Assembly (NCBI RefSeq): GCF_022647505.1
Contig: NZ_CP071409.1
Coordinates: 3,720,001 to 3,784,000, forward strand
DNA length: 64,000 nucleotides
DNA from: [Pantoea] beijingensis
GTDB taxonomy: Bacteria > Pseudomonadota > Gammaproteobacteria > Enterobacterales > Enterobacteriaceae
Direction: 5' to 3'
Shown here: positions 22,349 through 33,230 of the stretch, piece by piece
Numbering within the stretch: the stretch's first letter is position 1
How the letters are laid out: every line of letters starts with the position of its first letter
The notes under the pieces: generated by a model
The model's input: only the letters and a program-made list of their open reading frames with translations
Databases searched by the model: none
What the model was told of the DNA's origin: nothing
Made by a program: the position numbers and the translations under genes

Positions 22349-23545
22349 ATGTCAAAGTTCAAACTGAATTCGAAAACGCTGTTGTTATGTACGTTAACCA
22401 CTGCCCTGCTGCCGGGTGCAGCGCTGGCAAAAATTGAAGAGGGCAAGCTGGTTATCTGGATCAACGGCGATAAAGGCTACAACGGGTTGGCTGAAGTCGG
22501 TAAGAAATTTGAACAAGATACCGGCATCAAAGTGACGGTTGAGCATCCGGATAAACTGGAAGAAAAATATCCGCAGGTCGCCGCAACCGGTGATGGCCCT
22601 GATATTATTTTCTGGGCACACGATCGTTTCGGTGGCTATGCTCAGTCAGGCCTATTAGCTGAAGTCGCACCGGATAAAGCCCTGCAGGACAAAATCTATC
22701 CCTTTACCTGGGATGCAGTACGTTATAACGGGAAACTGATTGGTTACCCGGTCGCCGTCGAGTCTCTGTCACTGATTTATAATAAAGATCTGCTGCCAAA
22801 CCCGCCGAAAACCTGGGAAGAGATCCCTGCACTGGATAAAACGCTGCGCGCAAAGGGCAAAAGTGCCCTCATGTTTAACCTTCAGGAACCCTATTTCACC
22901 TGGCCAATTACCGCGGCAGATGGCGGTTATGCATTCAAAAAACAGGCTGATGGCAGCTATAACATCAAAGATGTTGGCGTGGCAAATCAGGGATCGCAGA
23001 CAGGCTTACAGTTCATTGTCGATATGGTGAAAAACAAACAGCTGAATGCCGATACTGACTATGCGATCGCCGAAGCCGCCTTTAATAAAGGCGAAACGGC
23101 CATGACCATCAATGGTCCATGGGCGTGGGGCAATATCGACGCGGCAAAAATCAACTACGGGGTAACCTCACTGCCAAGCTTTAAGGGTAAGCCGTCGAAA
23201 CCTTTTGTCGGTGTGCTAAGTGCGGGGATCAACGCGGCTAGCCCGAATAAGGAGCTGGCGAAAGAGTTCATCGAAAACTACCTCCTCACCGATGATGGTC
23301 TGGCAAAAGTGAATGCCGATAAACCGCTGGGTGCCGTTGCGCTAAAGTCTTATCAAGAGACGCTCGCTAAAGATCCCAAAATTTCTGCCACCATGAGCAA
23401 CTCTCAACAGGGTGAAGTGATGCCAAATGTCGCTCAGATGAGTGCCTTTTGGTATGCCGAGCGTACCGCAGTGTTAAATGCAATTAATGGCCGTCAGACC
23501 GTTGATGCCGCGTTGAAGGATGCTGAAAAGCGTATTGTCAAATAA
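22349..23545 (+). CDS. malE: Periplasmic maltose-binding protein MalE
   Basis: MalE captures maltose and maltodextrins in the periplasm and delivers them to MalFGK2; it also presents maltose to the Tar chemoreceptor. The 398 residues (396 in E. coli) have a signal peptide ending ALA before [20 protein letters not shown]. The ligand-binding aromatic and acidic residues are conserved in the segments [20 protein letters not shown] and [13 protein letters not shown]. It heads the malEFG operon. An 18-20-bp palindrome follows the gene. Confidence 0.98.
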   Translation: MSKFKLNSKTLLLCTLTTALLPGAALAKIEEGKLVIWINGDKGYNGLAEVGKKFEQDTGIKVTVEHPDKLEEKYPQVAATGDGPDIIFWAHDRFGGYAQSGLLAEVAPDKALQDKIYPFTWDAVRYNGKLIGYPVAVESLSLIYNKDLLPNPPKTWEEIPALDKTLRAKGKSALMFNLQEPYFTWPITAADGGYAFKKQADGSYNIKDVGVANQGSQTGLQFIVDMVKNKQLNADTDYAIAEAAFNKGETAMTINGPWAWGNIDAAKINYGVTSLPSFKGKPSKPFVGVLSAGINAASPNKELAKEFIENYLLTDDGLAKVNADKPLGAVALKSYQETLAKDPKISATMSNSQQGEVMPNVAQMSAFWYAERTAVLNAINGRQTVDAALKDAEKRIVK

Positions 23546-23565
23546 GTCATTGCTCATTTTCCAAC

Positions 23566-23585
23566 GGGCGACGTTAACGTCGCCC
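23566..23585. repeat. Perfect palindrome between malE and malF
   Basis: GGGCGACGTT is followed directly by its reverse complement. It starts 20 bases after the malE stop. In E. coli, palindromic units at the same place stabilise malE mRNA and lower malF expression; the same role is likely here by position. Confidence 0.7.
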
Positions 23586-23608
23586 ACACGAAGCAAAAGG
23601 AACGTTTG

Positions 23609-25144
23609 ATGGCAAAATCTGCATGGTGGCAGCATGACGCCCTGAAGTGGCTGGTTCTTGCCCTGGTTGCCCTGTTTACGGGCTATTTGGTCGTCCTGAT
23701 GTACATTCAGGGCGAATACTTGTTCGCTATTTTGACGCTGGTCCTGATGAGTGCCGGGCTGGTGATCTTCACGCAACGCCGCACACTGGCCTGGCGCTAT
23801 GTCTATCCCGGTATTGCCGGTATGGCGCTGTTTGTCCTGTTCCCACTCGCCTGCACAATTGCGATCGCTTTTACCAATTACAGCAGCACCAACCAACTGA
23901 CCTTTGAACGTGCTCAGCAGGTTCTGATGGATCGACAGTATCAGGCAGGTGACGGTTACACTTTCGCCCTCTATCCACATGATGAACAGTGGGTTTTAGC
24001 ACTAAGCAAGGCAGATAATACACAATTTGTTTCGCAGCCGTTTTCGTTGAACGCTCCAAATGCACAGACCCTGACATTGTCACAAGCCTCTGCTATGCCC
24101 GCGGGAGAACGAGCCATGCTGCGGGTGGTGACGCAGAATCGCCAGGCGCTGGCTCAACTTACAGCTGTAATGCCGGACGGCAGCAAACTACGTATGAGTT
24201 CATTACGCCAGTTCTCCGGTACTCAGCCACTATATACATTAGGAGCGAACGGCACGCTGAGCGATAAACAGACCGGCGTAATGTGGTGGCCAAACGACGA
24301 TACCGGGTTCTATCAAACGAAAGATGCGGAGCAGCATTGGACCACGGAAAAACTGAGTCCCGGCTATACCGTCACCGTCGGCTGGAAAAACTTCCTGCGT
24401 GTAATGAACGATCAGGGCATCCAGAAGCCCTTTATCAATATCTTTATCTGGACTGTCATCTTCTCTGCCGTTACCGTCCTGTTGACGGTGGCCGTTGGTA
24501 TGGTGCTGGCCTGCCTCATTCAGTGGGAATCCCTGCGTGGACGCGCGGTTTATCGGCTACTTCTCATTTTGCCTTATGCCGTTCCGGCCTTTATTTCAAT
24601 ATTGATTTTCAAAGGCTTATTTAATCAAAGCTTCGGTGAAATTAACCTGATGCTCGGTAGCCTGTTCGGGATTAAACCGGCGTGGTTTAGCGATCCGACG
24701 ATGGCACGCACAATGCTTATTATCGTCAATACCTGGCTGGGTTACCCCTATATGATGATTCTGTGCATGGGCCTGCTCAAAGCGATTCCTGACGATCTGT
24801 ATGAGGCATCAGCCATGGATGGCGCGACGCCGTTTCAAAACTTCTTCCGTATTACGCTACCGCTGCTGATCAAACCGCTAACACCGCTGATGATCGCGAG
24901 CTTTGCATTTAATTTTAATAATTTCGTGCTGATACAGCTGTTAACCAATGGCGGGCCAGATCGGCTGGGAACAACGACGCCGGCAGGCTATACCGATTTA
25001 CTGGTGAGCTACACATGGCGCATCGCCTTTGAGGGCGGCGGCGGTCAGGACTTTGGCTTGGCGGCAGCAATCGCGACGCTGATTTTCCTGTTGGTGGGGG
25101 CGCTGGCTATCCTCAATTTGAAAGCCACACGCATGAAGATTTAG
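23609..25144 (+). CDS. malF: Maltose ABC transporter permease MalF
   Basis: MalF is one of the two membrane subunits of the maltose importer. The 511 residues (514 in E. coli) have the hallmark layout. Three N-terminal helices precede a large periplasmic P2 loop of about 180 residues (from QLTFERAQQ to the region before KNFLRV), which contacts MalE. The core helices follow, with the EAA loop [21 protein letters not shown] that docks on MalK. TTG at 23606 is in frame, but ATG at 23609, about 8 bases after AAAGGA, is preferred. Confidence 0.97.
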   Translation: MAKSAWWQHDALKWLVLALVALFTGYLVVLMYIQGEYLFAILTLVLMSAGLVIFTQRRTLAWRYVYPGIAGMALFVLFPLACTIAIAFTNYSSTNQLTFERAQQVLMDRQYQAGDGYTFALYPHDEQWVLALSKADNTQFVSQPFSLNAPNAQTLTLSQASAMPAGERAMLRVVTQNRQALAQLTAVMPDGSKLRMSSLRQFSGTQPLYTLGANGTLSDKQTGVMWWPNDDTGFYQTKDAEQHWTTEKLSPGYTVTVGWKNFLRVMNDQGIQKPFINIFIWTVIFSAVTVLLTVAVGMVLACLIQWESLRGRAVYRLLLILPYAVPAFISILIFKGLFNQSFGEINLMLGSLFGIKPAWFSDPTMARTMLIIVNTWLGYPYMMILCMGLLKAIPDDLYEASAMDGATPFQNFFRITLPLLIKPLTPLMIASFAFNFNNFVLIQLLTNGGPDRLGTTTPAGYTDLLVSYTWRIAFEGGGGQDFGLAAAIATLIFLLVGALAILNLKATRMKI

Positions 25145-25160
25145 TAAAGGAGCGTCATAT

Positions 25161-26051
25161 ATGGCTATCGTACAACCAAAATCACAAAAGCTGCGTCTGG
25201 CGATCACGCATTTGCTGCTGTTGGGATTTATTGCACTGATAATGTATCCACTACTGATGGTGGTGGCCATTTCTTTGCGTCCCGGTAACTACTCCATCGG
25301 TAGCCTGTTTCCGGAGCAAATTTCATGGGATCACTGGCGCCTGGCTCTGGGTTTCCCGGTACAAAATGAAAACGGCAGCGTCACGCCGCCACCGTTTCCG
25401 GTACTATTGTGGCTATGGAATTCGGTAAAAGTGGCCGCCATTACCGCTATTGGTATCGTTGCGCTTTCCACCACTTGCGCCTATGCCTTTGCCCGCATGC
25501 GCTTTCGCGGGAAGGCCAGTTTATTGAAAGCCATGTTAATTTTTCAGATGTTCCCGGCGGTGCTTTCGCTGGTCGCTCTTTACGCATTGTTCGACCGGTT
25601 GGGCCAGTACATTCCGTTTATCGGCTTAAATACGCATGCAGGGCTGATCTTTGCCTATCTGGGCGGCATCGCCCTGCATGTCTGGACCATTAAAGGATAT
25701 TTTGAAACCATCGATGGCTCGCTTGAAGAAGCGGCTGCGCTTGATGGTGCCACGCCCTGGCAGGCCTTCCGACTGATCCTGCTGCCGCTATCGGTGCCTA
25801 TCCTGGCCGTGGTATTTATTCTGTCGTTTATCGCTGCCATTACGGAAGTCCCCGTAGCCTCGCTGCTGCTACGCGACGTAAACAGCTATACGCTGGCCGT
25901 TGGTATGCAACAGTATCTGAATCCTCAGAACTATTTATGGGGCGATTTCGCCGCCGCTGCCGTACTTTCTGCCTTACCCATTACCCTTGTTTTTTTGCTG
26001 GCACAACGCTGGCTGGTTAATGGTTTAACGGCGGGAGGCGTCAAAGGCTAA
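25161..26051 (+). CDS. malG: Maltose ABC transporter permease MalG
   Basis: MalG is the second membrane subunit of MalFGK2. The 296 residues equal the E. coli length, with six helices and the EAA loop [20 protein letters not shown] (about residues 190-209), and the C-terminal tail GGVKG that reaches into the MalK ATPase interface. AAAGGAG precedes the ATG. It ends the malEFG operon and is followed by a strong terminator. Confidence 0.97.
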   Translation: MAIVQPKSQKLRLAITHLLLLGFIALIMYPLLMVVAISLRPGNYSIGSLFPEQISWDHWRLALGFPVQNENGSVTPPPFPVLLWLWNSVKVAAITAIGIVALSTTCAYAFARMRFRGKASLLKAMLIFQMFPAVLSLVALYALFDRLGQYIPFIGLNTHAGLIFAYLGGIALHVWTIKGYFETIDGSLEEAAALDGATPWQAFRLILLPLSVPILAVVFILSFIAAITEVPVASLLLRDVNSYTLAVGMQQYLNPQNYLWGDFAAAAVLSALPITLVFLLAQRWLVNGLTAGGVKG

Positions 26052-26097
26052 GGTTTCATTGTTGTTATTTGCCACTGCTATTGCTGTAACTGTGTTT

Positions 26098-26126
26098 AGG
26101 CGGCCCTTTATCGGCCGCCTTTTTTA
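26098..26126. terminator. Terminator between malG and psiE
   Basis: AGGCGGCC (26098-26105) pairs with GGCCGCCT (26113-26120) and is followed on the plus strand by TTTTT. The convergent psiE stop codon sits in the T-tract. It terminates malEFG; a role for psiE is possible but the minus-strand side lacks a long T-run. Confidence 0.85.
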
Positions 26127-26522
26127 TTCCCGTTTTAAGCGATTACTGTTTGCCAACCATAGCGTTATCACCAAAACCAGAATCGCCCCAGCGTAGCACA
26201 GCGTATCGAAAGGGTTTTTATGATCGACAATGATCAGACGGATGATGGCAGTAATACCGATGTAAACGAAATAGCGTAACGGGAAATGATAACCAGACTG
26301 GAAATACTTCACGATAAGCGCAATGAATTCGAAATAAAGGAAGTAGATAACAATCCCTTCAACCAGTAAATAAGCGGACGCCTCTTCCCCGGTATTCAGT
26401 AGTACATTGGCTAAATGCACCGTCTCTTTGCCCAGAAAGATGATCAGAATGACCGCGAGAATAAGTAAGCCAATGTTCAGCACCATCTGCAACACTGTTG
26501 CAATGCGGATGCCAGTAATCAT
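26124..26522 (-). CDS. psiE: Phosphate-starvation-inducible protein PsiE
   Basis: PsiE is a small inner-membrane protein controlled in E. coli by PhoB and CRP; its function is unknown. The ~132 residues contain four hydrophobic segments and the nearly invariant block [23 protein letters not shown] sequence (here [27 protein letters not shown]), then [21 protein letters not shown] at 26528 is in frame, but GAGG lies 7 bases before the ATG at 26522, which I prefer. The gene borders the mal operon as in E. coli. Confidence 0.92.
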   Translation of the reverse strand: MITGIRIATVLQMVLNIGLLILAVILIIFLGKETVHLANVLLNTGEEASAYLLVEGIVIYFLYFEFIALIVKYFQSGYHFPLRYFVYIGITAIIRLIIVDHKNPFDTLCYAGAILVLVITLWLANSNRLKRE

Positions 26523-26697
26523 GTTCACACCTCAGAAAAGTTATCGTGCTGCCTCGGCAGCGCCATAGCTTTAGTGTGACAGCGATCACAATAAAATGAT
26601 ATACGCTCAAAATAATGAGCATCGCAGCGGGATAAAAGAACAAGTTGGTGTATGGACCGGCCCATCCATGGGCCCTGAGTCATCCGTTGTCTGGGGA

Positions 26698-28788
26698 TTA
26701 TTTAAAGTTAATATCCCGTTCTGAGGTCATATCATACAGCTGATATTTACGGCCCAGCATCTGTCCGCCATCACGCGTTAACGGCGTCCAGTTCACCTGA
26801 GCACGCCCGCGCGTCGGTGTTACGGTCAACAGATCCATTGGGATAGAGATGTAGAAACCTTTGGTGAAATCGCCCTCACCAAACTCTTCCGCAGAAACGT
26901 TGGTGCGCGTAGCATAAGCTCCAACAATCACGCCACTGTCGAACTGTTTAGAAACATCAACGGTACCGCCTTTATCTTTCGCAAGATATTGACCCACGCT
27001 CATTTTCACCAACACACCATTCATAAACGATGGTCTGTAGTAGGCGGTTAAATTACCGGTCGCCGCTTTGTAATCGGTAAACTTCATCATGTTGTCCCAA
27101 TCACGCTGTTTCACGTAGTTCGCATCGACACCAAATGCCCACTGCGAATCCACAGGGCGGTAAATGACTTCGCCACCGACGCCACCATACATGGTCTCCA
27201 GATAACCACCGTAGACCTGACCATAGAAGCCATTGCCAAAATACTGCAGGTAGTTGGCTTGCAGATTGTTGACATAAAAATCGTTTTTAACGTAATCACG
27301 AACATGGGTGCGCACCCGTGGCAATGTCGAATCTGCTGGTGCACCATCAAAGTTAAACTTATCGTAATTATTCGCGACGTTACCAAATAAACCACCCGCG
27401 ACCACCAGGTGATTGGTCAGCCAGTAATCAGCATTAGCCATTACGCCCAACTGATACATGTAGAAGCTTTCCGGCCCCCCCACAGACTGGTTCAATACCG
27501 GTGACAGGCTGTAATTCAGGCTGTCTTTCTCAATGTAATAGCCCTGCTCTGTTTTGCCGGGATCAACCGGATTAACACGCTGCTGATCCAGCGGCTGCTC
27601 ATGGCCTAACGGATAGCCTTCCAGCTGTTGGCGCAGACTACTGACTTTGGTTACCGTCGTCACCTGAGGCAGGTTATAACGCGTCTGGGTAACATTCAGC
27701 GTATCAATATTTTCCGGTAGGTTATTGATTAAAATACGATTAGCACGATCGACGCCTTCCCGGGTATCGCGGTATTTATATTGCTCCCCCGTGAGGTACA
27801 TCGTATTGCCTTTGACCTGCAGGTTGGGTGCATCAAAACCTGCATTGTATTTCAGGTCGGTCAATTGATTAGCAACCACCGTATGCTGCAGTATTGGCGA
27901 TTGTGCTTGCGGCCGATAGGCGGGTTCAGGAACATCAATGTGTGACGGATGCAGTTCGTCAAAGTTCGTGCGCAACGTAAAGCCCGCCATCAGGGTATTA
28001 CCGCGCTCATAACTGACGTTGATATCGGCCCAGTCGGTAATTCGATAAATGGCACCGACGTTAACTTTACTGTCCTGTTTCAATTTGCCAGCAAAATCGC
28101 CCTGATAATCATTACCTTCATACTCCAGTTTCAGGCGTAGTGGCTGCCAGGGCGTTTGATACTCAACCCCGCCAAAGAGCGCGGTGGGGCCATGGAACAT
28201 ATCTTTTCCGCTAATGGCACCTGCGCTTCTGCTTCCACCTCGGTCACAATAGCTGTCTTTCGCCTCACAGAATGGGTTCTTAATGGTGCCACTATTACCG
28301 ATATAGCCCCAACCCATACCGAGGGTGAAATCCAGCGGCCCCCAGGCTTTCGTGGCAACTACGTATTCGCTGTCAAACAGGCCGGTGCCGCCAAGATCGC
28401 GGGTCCCGACAGACACTTCAGGTAGCCAAAATCCCTCTTCCCACAGACGGAACTTTAGGTCAAAAGCCTTATCTTTATAGGTCTGCTTGCCACTGAACCC
28501 TTCGTCTCCACTGAATAGACGGGTTCGAACATCGGTATAACGGACGCTGGCCTCCATCCATGGGAAAAGTTGAACCGACGTGGAATAGAAACGGTATTGA
28601 TCGTTCCAGCGATAGTTAAAGCTGAATTCACCCTCTTTGGCCATACGCGCAGTGGGTACCTGCAGCAGACCAGCGCCGCCAAAATCTGACTGAGAAGGCC
28701 CAATCGGATCGGAATACGTTGCCGCCTGAGCCTGACAGGCGCAGGCAACGGAAATGGATAATAGGCTGAACAGATAACGTTTTTTCAT
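26698..28788 (-). CDS. yjbH: YjbH/GfcD family outer-membrane lipoprotein-like protein
   Basis: The 696-residue envelope protein matches YjbH, a predicted large outer-membrane beta-barrel of the yjbEFGH/gfc exopolysaccharide loci. It begins with a signal peptide ([20 protein letters not shown]); the conserved N-terminus is [26 protein letters not shown]. An N-terminal barrel is followed by a region of mixed fold (about 300-400) and a second barrel-like half rich in Tyr/Gly strands, ending [11 protein letters not shown]. The stop of yjbG overlaps this ATG by one base (TGATG), so translation is coupled. It has been linked to extracellular polysaccharide and biofilm matrix. Confidence 0.93.
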   Translation of the reverse strand: MKKRYLFSLLSISVACACQAQAATYSDPIGPSQSDFGGAGLLQVPTARMAKEGEFSFNYRWNDQYRFYSTSVQLFPWMEASVRYTDVRTRLFSGDEGFSGKQTYKDKAFDLKFRLWEEGFWLPEVSVGTRDLGGTGLFDSEYVVATKAWGPLDFTLGMGWGYIGNSGTIKNPFCEAKDSYCDRGGSRSAGAISGKDMFHGPTALFGGVEYQTPWQPLRLKLEYEGNDYQGDFAGKLKQDSKVNVGAIYRITDWADINVSYERGNTLMAGFTLRTNFDELHPSHIDVPEPAYRPQAQSPILQHTVVANQLTDLKYNAGFDAPNLQVKGNTMYLTGEQYKYRDTREGVDRANRILINNLPENIDTLNVTQTRYNLPQVTTVTKVSSLRQQLEGYPLGHEQPLDQQRVNPVDPGKTEQGYYIEKDSLNYSLSPVLNQSVGGPESFYMYQLGVMANADYWLTNHLVVAGGLFGNVANNYDKFNFDGAPADSTLPRVRTHVRDYVKNDFYVNNLQANYLQYFGNGFYGQVYGGYLETMYGGVGGEVIYRPVDSQWAFGVDANYVKQRDWDNMMKFTDYKAATGNLTAYYRPSFMNGVLVKMSVGQYLAKDKGGTVDVSKQFDSGVIVGAYATRTNVSAEEFGEGDFTKGFYISIPMDLLTVTPTRGRAQVNWTPLTRDGGQMLGRKYQLYDMTSERDINFK

Positions 28789-29531
28789 CAGTCAGGGATC
28801 CGGTGCGTCAAAACAGAAATGATTTGTTGGTTGAGGTCTTCATACTCACTCGGCAACGACCACGAAGAGAAACCGATATAGAGAATGCTCCCCGGCTCCA
28901 TTTCCGCATGGCGGTGGTTCCAGTACGCAACAGGAACTTCACTTACCGCGCCCAACGGTGAAATAACCACCGCGATGTTACGATCGCCACCGTCCAGACG
29001 ACGATGGCCGCTCAGGTAATCACGCGTATCAAGTCCTGGCTGCCAGCTTATCTTTCCGGCCCCCTCAATCGCACCAAATAACGTGACAGACGTTGGCGGT
29101 TGTAGGGTATATACGCTGTACTCCCCGGACAAACGCCGGTTAGCTCCGGGACGCAGACGTATCCAGTCGGGGTCAAGGTTAGCTATCTGACGGCCCGTGA
29201 CATTAACCGCAGATAGCTGCTGGATAACGTTATTAATTGCAGCCGCTTTATCCCCGTCGCTGGCAGCAGCATAAGCTTTAAGCCTTGCCATTACCTGCTG
29301 ATATTGCTGCTGTGCACTGGCCGTTGCCAGCTTCTCAGCGATAATGGTACCGGGCCACCAGGTTTTACCGTTCAGCGCCGGGCTCGCTACCAACTGGGCG
29401 ATATTCTCTGCACCGCTAACAATGGCTTTCTCACTCTTCCCAGGGTAGTAAACCGTGACCTGGCTGCTGGCTAGCGCGCTAAACGACAGGCAGGCCGATA
29501 TCCCTGCGAGCAAAAGTTTATTTTTTTTCAT
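28788..29531 (-). CDS. yjbG: YjbG/GfcC family periplasmic protein
   Basis: This 247-residue secreted protein has a signal peptide ending ALA before [10 protein letters not shown]. It fits the GfcC-like family, which are periplasmic proteins of capsule/exopolysaccharide loci with two beta-grasp-like domains and a C-terminal amphipathic helix (here [14 protein letters not shown]). The [31 protein letters not shown] region (residues about 133-158) is the conserved core. It overlaps yjbF by four bases (ATGA) and yjbH by one, so yjbFGH is one translationally coupled unit. Confidence 0.92.
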   Translation of the reverse strand: MKKNKLLLAGISACLSFSALASSQVTVYYPGKSEKAIVSGAENIAQLVASPALNGKTWWPGTIIAEKLATASAQQQYQQVMARLKAYAAASDGDKAAAINNVIQQLSAVNVTGRQIANLDPDWIRLRPGANRRLSGEYSVYTLQPPTSVTLFGAIEGAGKISWQPGLDTRDYLSGHRRLDGGDRNIAVVISPLGAVSEVPVAYWNHRHAEMEPGSILYIGFSSWSLPSEYEDLNQQIISVLTHRIPD

Positions 29532-30175
29532 GATTTTGCGGGCTTCAAGAGTGTGGTTTCCACAGAGATATAGTCGGCTCCGAGAGACTGTTGTCCCTGA
29601 CGAACCTGTCCTGTGCTGGCATCAACCCAGAACGTGTTTTCCCATGACTTGCCGTCAGCGGCAATTTCAACTTCTTCACGATAGACGCGGCAGGGAACTG
29701 CCCTTCCAGCAATAGTCAGGACTTCATCTTTAGCGCGGGAAAAATGTGATACTGCTGTCCCCGAACGCAGGCGCCCGTTTTCTGTCCAGCTCAGCGTGCG
29801 TGTCCAGCGAGAGCTTTCCGTTATCTGCAGTGCATTAATCAACGGGTCTTGTTGAAGGTTATTTACATCACGCAAATTATCACTCAGCCCCAACGTTTTG
29901 ACGATGCGCCCGTGCTGCGTGACCACCATCGCTTTATCCTGCGTAATCCATTTCTGTTGGCCCTGCTCGTCATAGCCCAACACGGTAAAGATACGCTGCC
30001 CCCCGTTAAGCCGCAGATACATACTGGCGTAAGGCATTTCCTGCACCTGTTCATCCGTTAACGCGACATCATCAACGCCCAGAAAAACATATTTGATCGT
30101 TTCTCCAATCCCTTTTTGGGTTTGGGTACAGGCCTGAAGTAACAGGCAAAGTAGCAGCAATGGAATATGGCGCAC
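29528..30175 (-). CDS. yjbF: YjbF/GfcB family lipoprotein
   Basis: The ~215-residue protein starts with a short lipoprotein signal (MRHIPLLLLCLLLQAC) and a lipobox LLQAC, so it should be lipid-anchored in the envelope. The family core includes MPYASMYLRLNGGQRIFTVLGY and the C-terminal NTFWVDASTGQVRQGQQSLG. GTG at 30175 is preferred because AGGGA lies 7 bases upstream and the signal peptide begins there; TTG at 30193 is the alternative. It follows yjbE beyond a terminator-like hairpin and overlaps yjbG. Confidence 0.9.
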   Translation of the reverse strand: MRHIPLLLLCLLLQACTQTQKGIGETIKYVFLGVDDVALTDEQVQEMPYASMYLRLNGGQRIFTVLGYDEQGQQKWITQDKAMVVTQHGRIVKTLGLSDNLRDVNNLQQDPLINALQITESSRWTRTLSWTENGRLRSGTAVSHFSRAKDEVLTIAGRAVPCRVYREEVEIAADGKSWENTFWVDASTGQVRQGQQSLGADYISVETTLLKPAKS

Positions 30176-30210
30176 CTGTGTATCCCTGAGCAAATCCCGA
30201 CGGAGTCAAA

Positions 30211-30240
30211 AAATAACCACACGAGTGTGTGGTTATGATT
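30211..30240 (-). terminator. Terminator hairpin between yjbE and yjbF
   Basis: ATAACCACAC (30213-30222) pairs perfectly with GTGTGGTTAT (30227-30236) around a 4-nt loop. On the minus strand the stem is followed by a short T-run (ATTTTTTGA). It would end many transcripts after yjbE and let only a share continue into yjbFGH. Confidence 0.75.
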
Positions 30241-30252
30241 AATGGTTTCAAC

Positions 30253-30498
30253 TTAACGAGAGGTACTCGTTGTTGTTGTGGTAGTTGTACCGGTATTTGA
30301 GCCGTCGCTATTAGAGGTTGCCAGCGCAACGCCCAATAATGCGCCCAGCGCGCCAATACCAACAGCCGTTGATGCGCCTTCAGAGAGCGTATCTGCCTCG
30401 GCACCGGCTGCTGCGCCAGCGTCACCCGGCGCGGCGAACGCGGCAGATGCGGCAGCGAAGTACATTATGGCTGCAGTAGCACATAACACTTTTTTCAT
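30253..30498 (-). CDS. yjbE: Small secreted exopolysaccharide-locus protein YjbE
   Basis: The 81-residue protein has a signal peptide (MKKVLCATAAIMYFAAASAAFA), a short Ala/Gly-rich middle and the typical low-complexity tail DGSNTGTTTTTTTSTSR, nearly the same as E. coli YjbE. It is the first gene of yjbEFGH, which in E. coli is controlled by the Rcs phosphorelay and makes a polymer or matrix component. The hairpin after it and another in its leader suggest it is made in excess over yjbFGH. Confidence 0.93.
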   Translation of the reverse strand: MKKVLCATAAIMYFAAASAAFAAPGDAGAAAGAEADTLSEGASTAVGIGALGALLGVALATSNSDGSNTGTTTTTTTSTSR

Positions 30499-30528
30499 AG
30501 CTTACTTCCCTTCATTAGATGAATGGAT

Positions 30529-30563
30529 AACGAGCCTGGATGGTTTCAGGCTCGTTCAGTATA
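30529..30563 (-). promoter_or_regulatory. yjbE -10 element and leader hairpin
   Basis: TATACT (30558-30563, minus strand) is a good -10 box without a clear -35, which fits an activator-dependent promoter. The stem AACGAGCCTG/CAGGCTCGTT (30529-30538 and 30547-30556) begins right after it, so the yjbE mRNA would start with a stem-loop. A 5'-terminal hairpin can protect mRNA from RppH/RNase E entry; that role is inferred. Confidence 0.5.
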
Positions 30564-30993
30564 GGGCAACAAATTACCAGAAATCAGCGTGCGGGAGGTT
30601 CTTAAAAAGCCAGATACGATATATGCCATTTCATAAAAAAACAGCGAGCATTGAAAACATAAGACTGAATGCAACAAAAAAACGACATACAATGAAGAAA
30701 ACTAACAGCTTAGTAGTTTAATATTCTATAAAGATGCAATTCTTTGCGATAGGGGAAAAAAAGCGAGGTCTTTAAGAAAGGATAACATTTAATATGATTA
30801 AAATCATAGGGTTAACTCTACATAATGCGTTAACAGCCATGCCTATCCGTTAAGGGCAATTCAGATTAATCCCGTGTGAAAAGTTCATCTTAGCCTGGCT
30901 TTTCGGATAAAACTGAATACGACATTGTATGATTTTACCAATTATCCATACAAAATTTGCGAGATCCGTCGCGTAAAAAACGTAGCTGATAAA

Positions 30994-31018
30994 ATAAGGA
31001 CGGGTACGGTACCCGTCC
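30994..31018 (-). terminator. Intrinsic terminator of pgi
   Basis: GGACGGGTAC (30998-31007) pairs with GTACCCGTCC (31009-31018). The real loop will open the innermost pairs. On the minus strand it is followed by TTATTTTAT, and it lies 18 bases past the pgi stop. Confidence 0.75.
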
Positions 31019-31035
31019 TCCAATAACAATTACGC

Positions 31036-32682
31036 TCAGCGCCAGGATTTATAGCGGTTAATTAAACCATTGGTGGAGCTATCATGGCTGGTCACAGCCT
31101 CGCTGCTTCCCAACTCTGGTAGGATCCGATTGGCCAGCTGTTTGCCTAGTTCCACACCCCATTGATCAAAGGTGAAGATATTCAGAATCGCTCCTTGGGT
31201 GAAAATCTTATGCTCATAAAGCGCGATCAGCGCACCCAGGCTAAATGGCGTAATATCACGTAGCAGGATGGAGTTAGTCGGCCGGTTTCCCTCAAACACT
31301 TTGAAAGGCGCGACATGCTCAACGGATTTCGCATCTTTACCTTGCTCGGCAAATTCCTGCTCGACCACTTCACGCGATTTACCAAATGCCAGGGCTTCAG
31401 TTTGTGCAAAGAAGTTAGACAGCAATTTTGCGTGGTGGTCGCTGAGTGGGTTATGCGTGATGGCCGGTGCAATAAAGTCACAAGGTATCAGCTTGGTGCC
31501 CTGATGGATCAGTTGATAAAATGCATGCTGACCATTAGTTCCTGGTTCTCCCCAAATGATTGGGCCCGTTTGGTAATCAACCGGATTGCCGGTCCGATCA
31601 ACATACTTACCGTTAGATTCCATATTCCCCTGCTGGAAATAGGCCGCAAAACGGTGCATATACTGATCGTAAGGCAGAATCGCTTCGGTTTCAGCACCGA
31701 AGAAGTTGTTATACCAGATACCGATCAGAGCCAGCAGAACAGGCAGGTTCTTCTCTGCAGGGGTTTCCGCAAAGTGTTTGTCCATTGCGTGAGCACCGCT
31801 CAGCAGCTTTTCAAAGTTCTCAAAGCCCACGGAGAGAATGATTGATAAGCCGATCGCTGACCACAGTGAATAACGTCCGCCAACCCAGTCCCAGAATTCG
31901 AACATATTGTTGGTATCGATACCAAACTCACCAACGGCTTTCGCGTTGGTAGAAAGCGCCGCGAAGTGTTTCGCAACGTGTTGTTCGTCACCGGCAGTGT
32001 TCAGGAACCAGTCACGCGCGCTATGTGCGTTGGTCATGGTCTCCTGCGTAGTGAACGTTTTAGAGGCCACAAGAAAGAGTGTGGTTTCCGGGTTAACGGT
32101 TTTCAACGTTTCAGCAATGTGTGTGCCATCAACGTTGGAAACAAAATGCATAGTCAGGTGATTCTTATAAGGACGCAGCGCTTCGGTCACCATAAACGGA
32201 CCTAAGTCAGAACCACCGATACCGATATTCACGACATCAGTAATCGTCTTACCGGTGTAACCTTTCCACTCGCCGCCGATCACGCGCTCGGAAAAAGCCT
32301 TCATCTTATCCAGCACCGCATTAACTTCCGGCATCACATCTTTGCCATCAACGTTAATCGGGGTGTTGCTACGGTTACGCAGCGCAATATGCAATACCGC
32401 ACGATCTTCGGTACGGTTGATCTTCTCGCCGGAGAACATCGATTTGATGGCACCCTGCAAGTCGGTCTCTTTAGCCAGCGCCTGAAGCTTATCAAGCGTT
32501 TCACTGGTAATACGGTTTTTTGAAAAATCCACCAGCATTTGATCGTCGAAGGTGGCAGAGAATTTTGCAAAACGCTCGCCATCCTGAGCAAACAGATCGG
32601 CGATCTGTACATCTTTCATCTGTTCAAAATGCTGCTGCAGCGCTTGCCAGGCAGCGGTTTGTGTCGGATTGATATTTTTCAT
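31036..32682 (-). CDS. pgi: Glucose-6-phosphate isomerase
   Basis: Pgi interconverts glucose-6-phosphate and fructose-6-phosphate in glycolysis. The 548 residues (549 in E. coli) carry both family signatures: [19 protein letters not shown] with DGTHIAETL near residues 157-215, and [24 protein letters not shown] near 350-375. The catalytic Glu lies in the second and the His in NGQHAFYQL; a lysine toward the C-terminus in [11 protein letters not shown] completes the site. A single-gene unit with its own terminator, divergent from lysC. Confidence 0.97.
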   Translation of the reverse strand: MKNINPTQTAAWQALQQHFEQMKDVQIADLFAQDGERFAKFSATFDDQMLVDFSKNRITSETLDKLQALAKETDLQGAIKSMFSGEKINRTEDRAVLHIALRNRSNTPINVDGKDVMPEVNAVLDKMKAFSERVIGGEWKGYTGKTITDVVNIGIGGSDLGPFMVTEALRPYKNHLTMHFVSNVDGTHIAETLKTVNPETTLFLVASKTFTTQETMTNAHSARDWFLNTAGDEQHVAKHFAALSTNAKAVGEFGIDTNNMFEFWDWVGGRYSLWSAIGLSIILSVGFENFEKLLSGAHAMDKHFAETPAEKNLPVLLALIGIWYNNFFGAETEAILPYDQYMHRFAAYFQQGNMESNGKYVDRTGNPVDYQTGPIIWGEPGTNGQHAFYQLIHQGTKLIPCDFIAPAITHNPLSDHHAKLLSNFFAQTEALAFGKSREVVEQEFAEQGKDAKSVEHVAPFKVFEGNRPTNSILLRDITPFSLGALIALYEHKIFTQGAILNIFTFDQWGVELGKQLANRILPELGSSEAVTSHDSSTNGLINRYKSWR

Positions 32683-33005
32683 AACAACACTCTTTTTTTA
32701 TTTGAGAACCGTGTTCAGATCGGATGTCATCTTACCTGCTGCGCGAGATGAGCTCCTCTTTTCCTGCAACAGGCGATAACTATCATATACCTGTCATACG
32801 TCAAGTGGCAGGATGCCAGACATGCGTTTCAGTATGGCAATTGTTCGTCGCTAAAGGAAAAAGATTATAACGTGTGAAACACAGGCCTGAATTGACGCTT
32901 ATGGTCTTATTAGGTTGTTCTTTACATTCTCAGCTTAAAAAGCGCGCTTAAACGGCTAAAAAAAAACCAGCGAGAGAAAGTTGAGGAATCATCAAACGGC
33001 ATACA
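32683..33005. other. pgi promoter side of the pgi-lysC intergenic region
   Basis: No gene is visible. This part must contain the pgi promoter on the minus strand. I did not find a convincing -10/-35 pair for it. Confidence 0.4.
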
Positions 33006-33041
33006 TTGACAGCACGCCTGGAAACCGATATTTGTATGCGG
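33006..33041 (+). promoter_or_regulatory. lysC promoter
   Basis: TTGACA (33006-33011), a 17-base spacer and TATTTG (33029-33034) form a sigma-70 promoter. The expected start near 33041 falls just before the first helix of the lysine riboswitch, as in E. coli lysC. Confidence 0.7.
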
Positions 33042-33042
33042 C

Positions 33043-33230
33043 TACTTGCACACTCGTGTGCAAGCCAGAAGAGGTGCGTCGCCCAGGTAATGTGTCAGAG
33101 GAACCGTATCCAATGAAGACACATGAGGGGGAGCAACGCCGAGGTATCACGCACGCGGAGTGCCATATATCGACTACAGAGGCTGAATCCTCTGGGTTGT
33201 CACCAGAATCGTTCGGCTATCGGATGATTC
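33043..33230 (+). promoter_or_regulatory. Lysine riboswitch (L box) of lysC
   Basis: The leader matches the E. coli lysC aptamer: a first hairpin CTTGCACACTCGTGTGCAAG, then GCCAGAAGAGGTGCGTCGCCC, then GAGGGGGAGCAACGCCGAGGT, then GGCTGAATCC with CTGGGTTGTCACCAGAA at its 3' side. These are the conserved L-box core strands. Lysine binding should lower lysC expression. The downstream strand CTTCTGGGTG (33369-33378) can pair with CACCAGAA (33201-33208), which is the usual switch in this leader. A palindromic repeat has been inserted between the two. Confidence 0.92.

Larger units (their letters stand above)
30499..31035. other. yjbE leader/promoter and pgi 3' region
   Basis: The 537 bases upstream of yjbE hold a 10-bp perfect hairpin at 30529-30556 in the leader, a -10 element TATACT on the minus strand at 30558-30563, and the pgi terminator at 30998-31018. 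I see no gene in the A/T-rich remainder (about 30570-30990); the many Lys/Thr codons of a 147-codon plus-strand frame across it reflect composition, not a protein. Confidence 0.5.
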
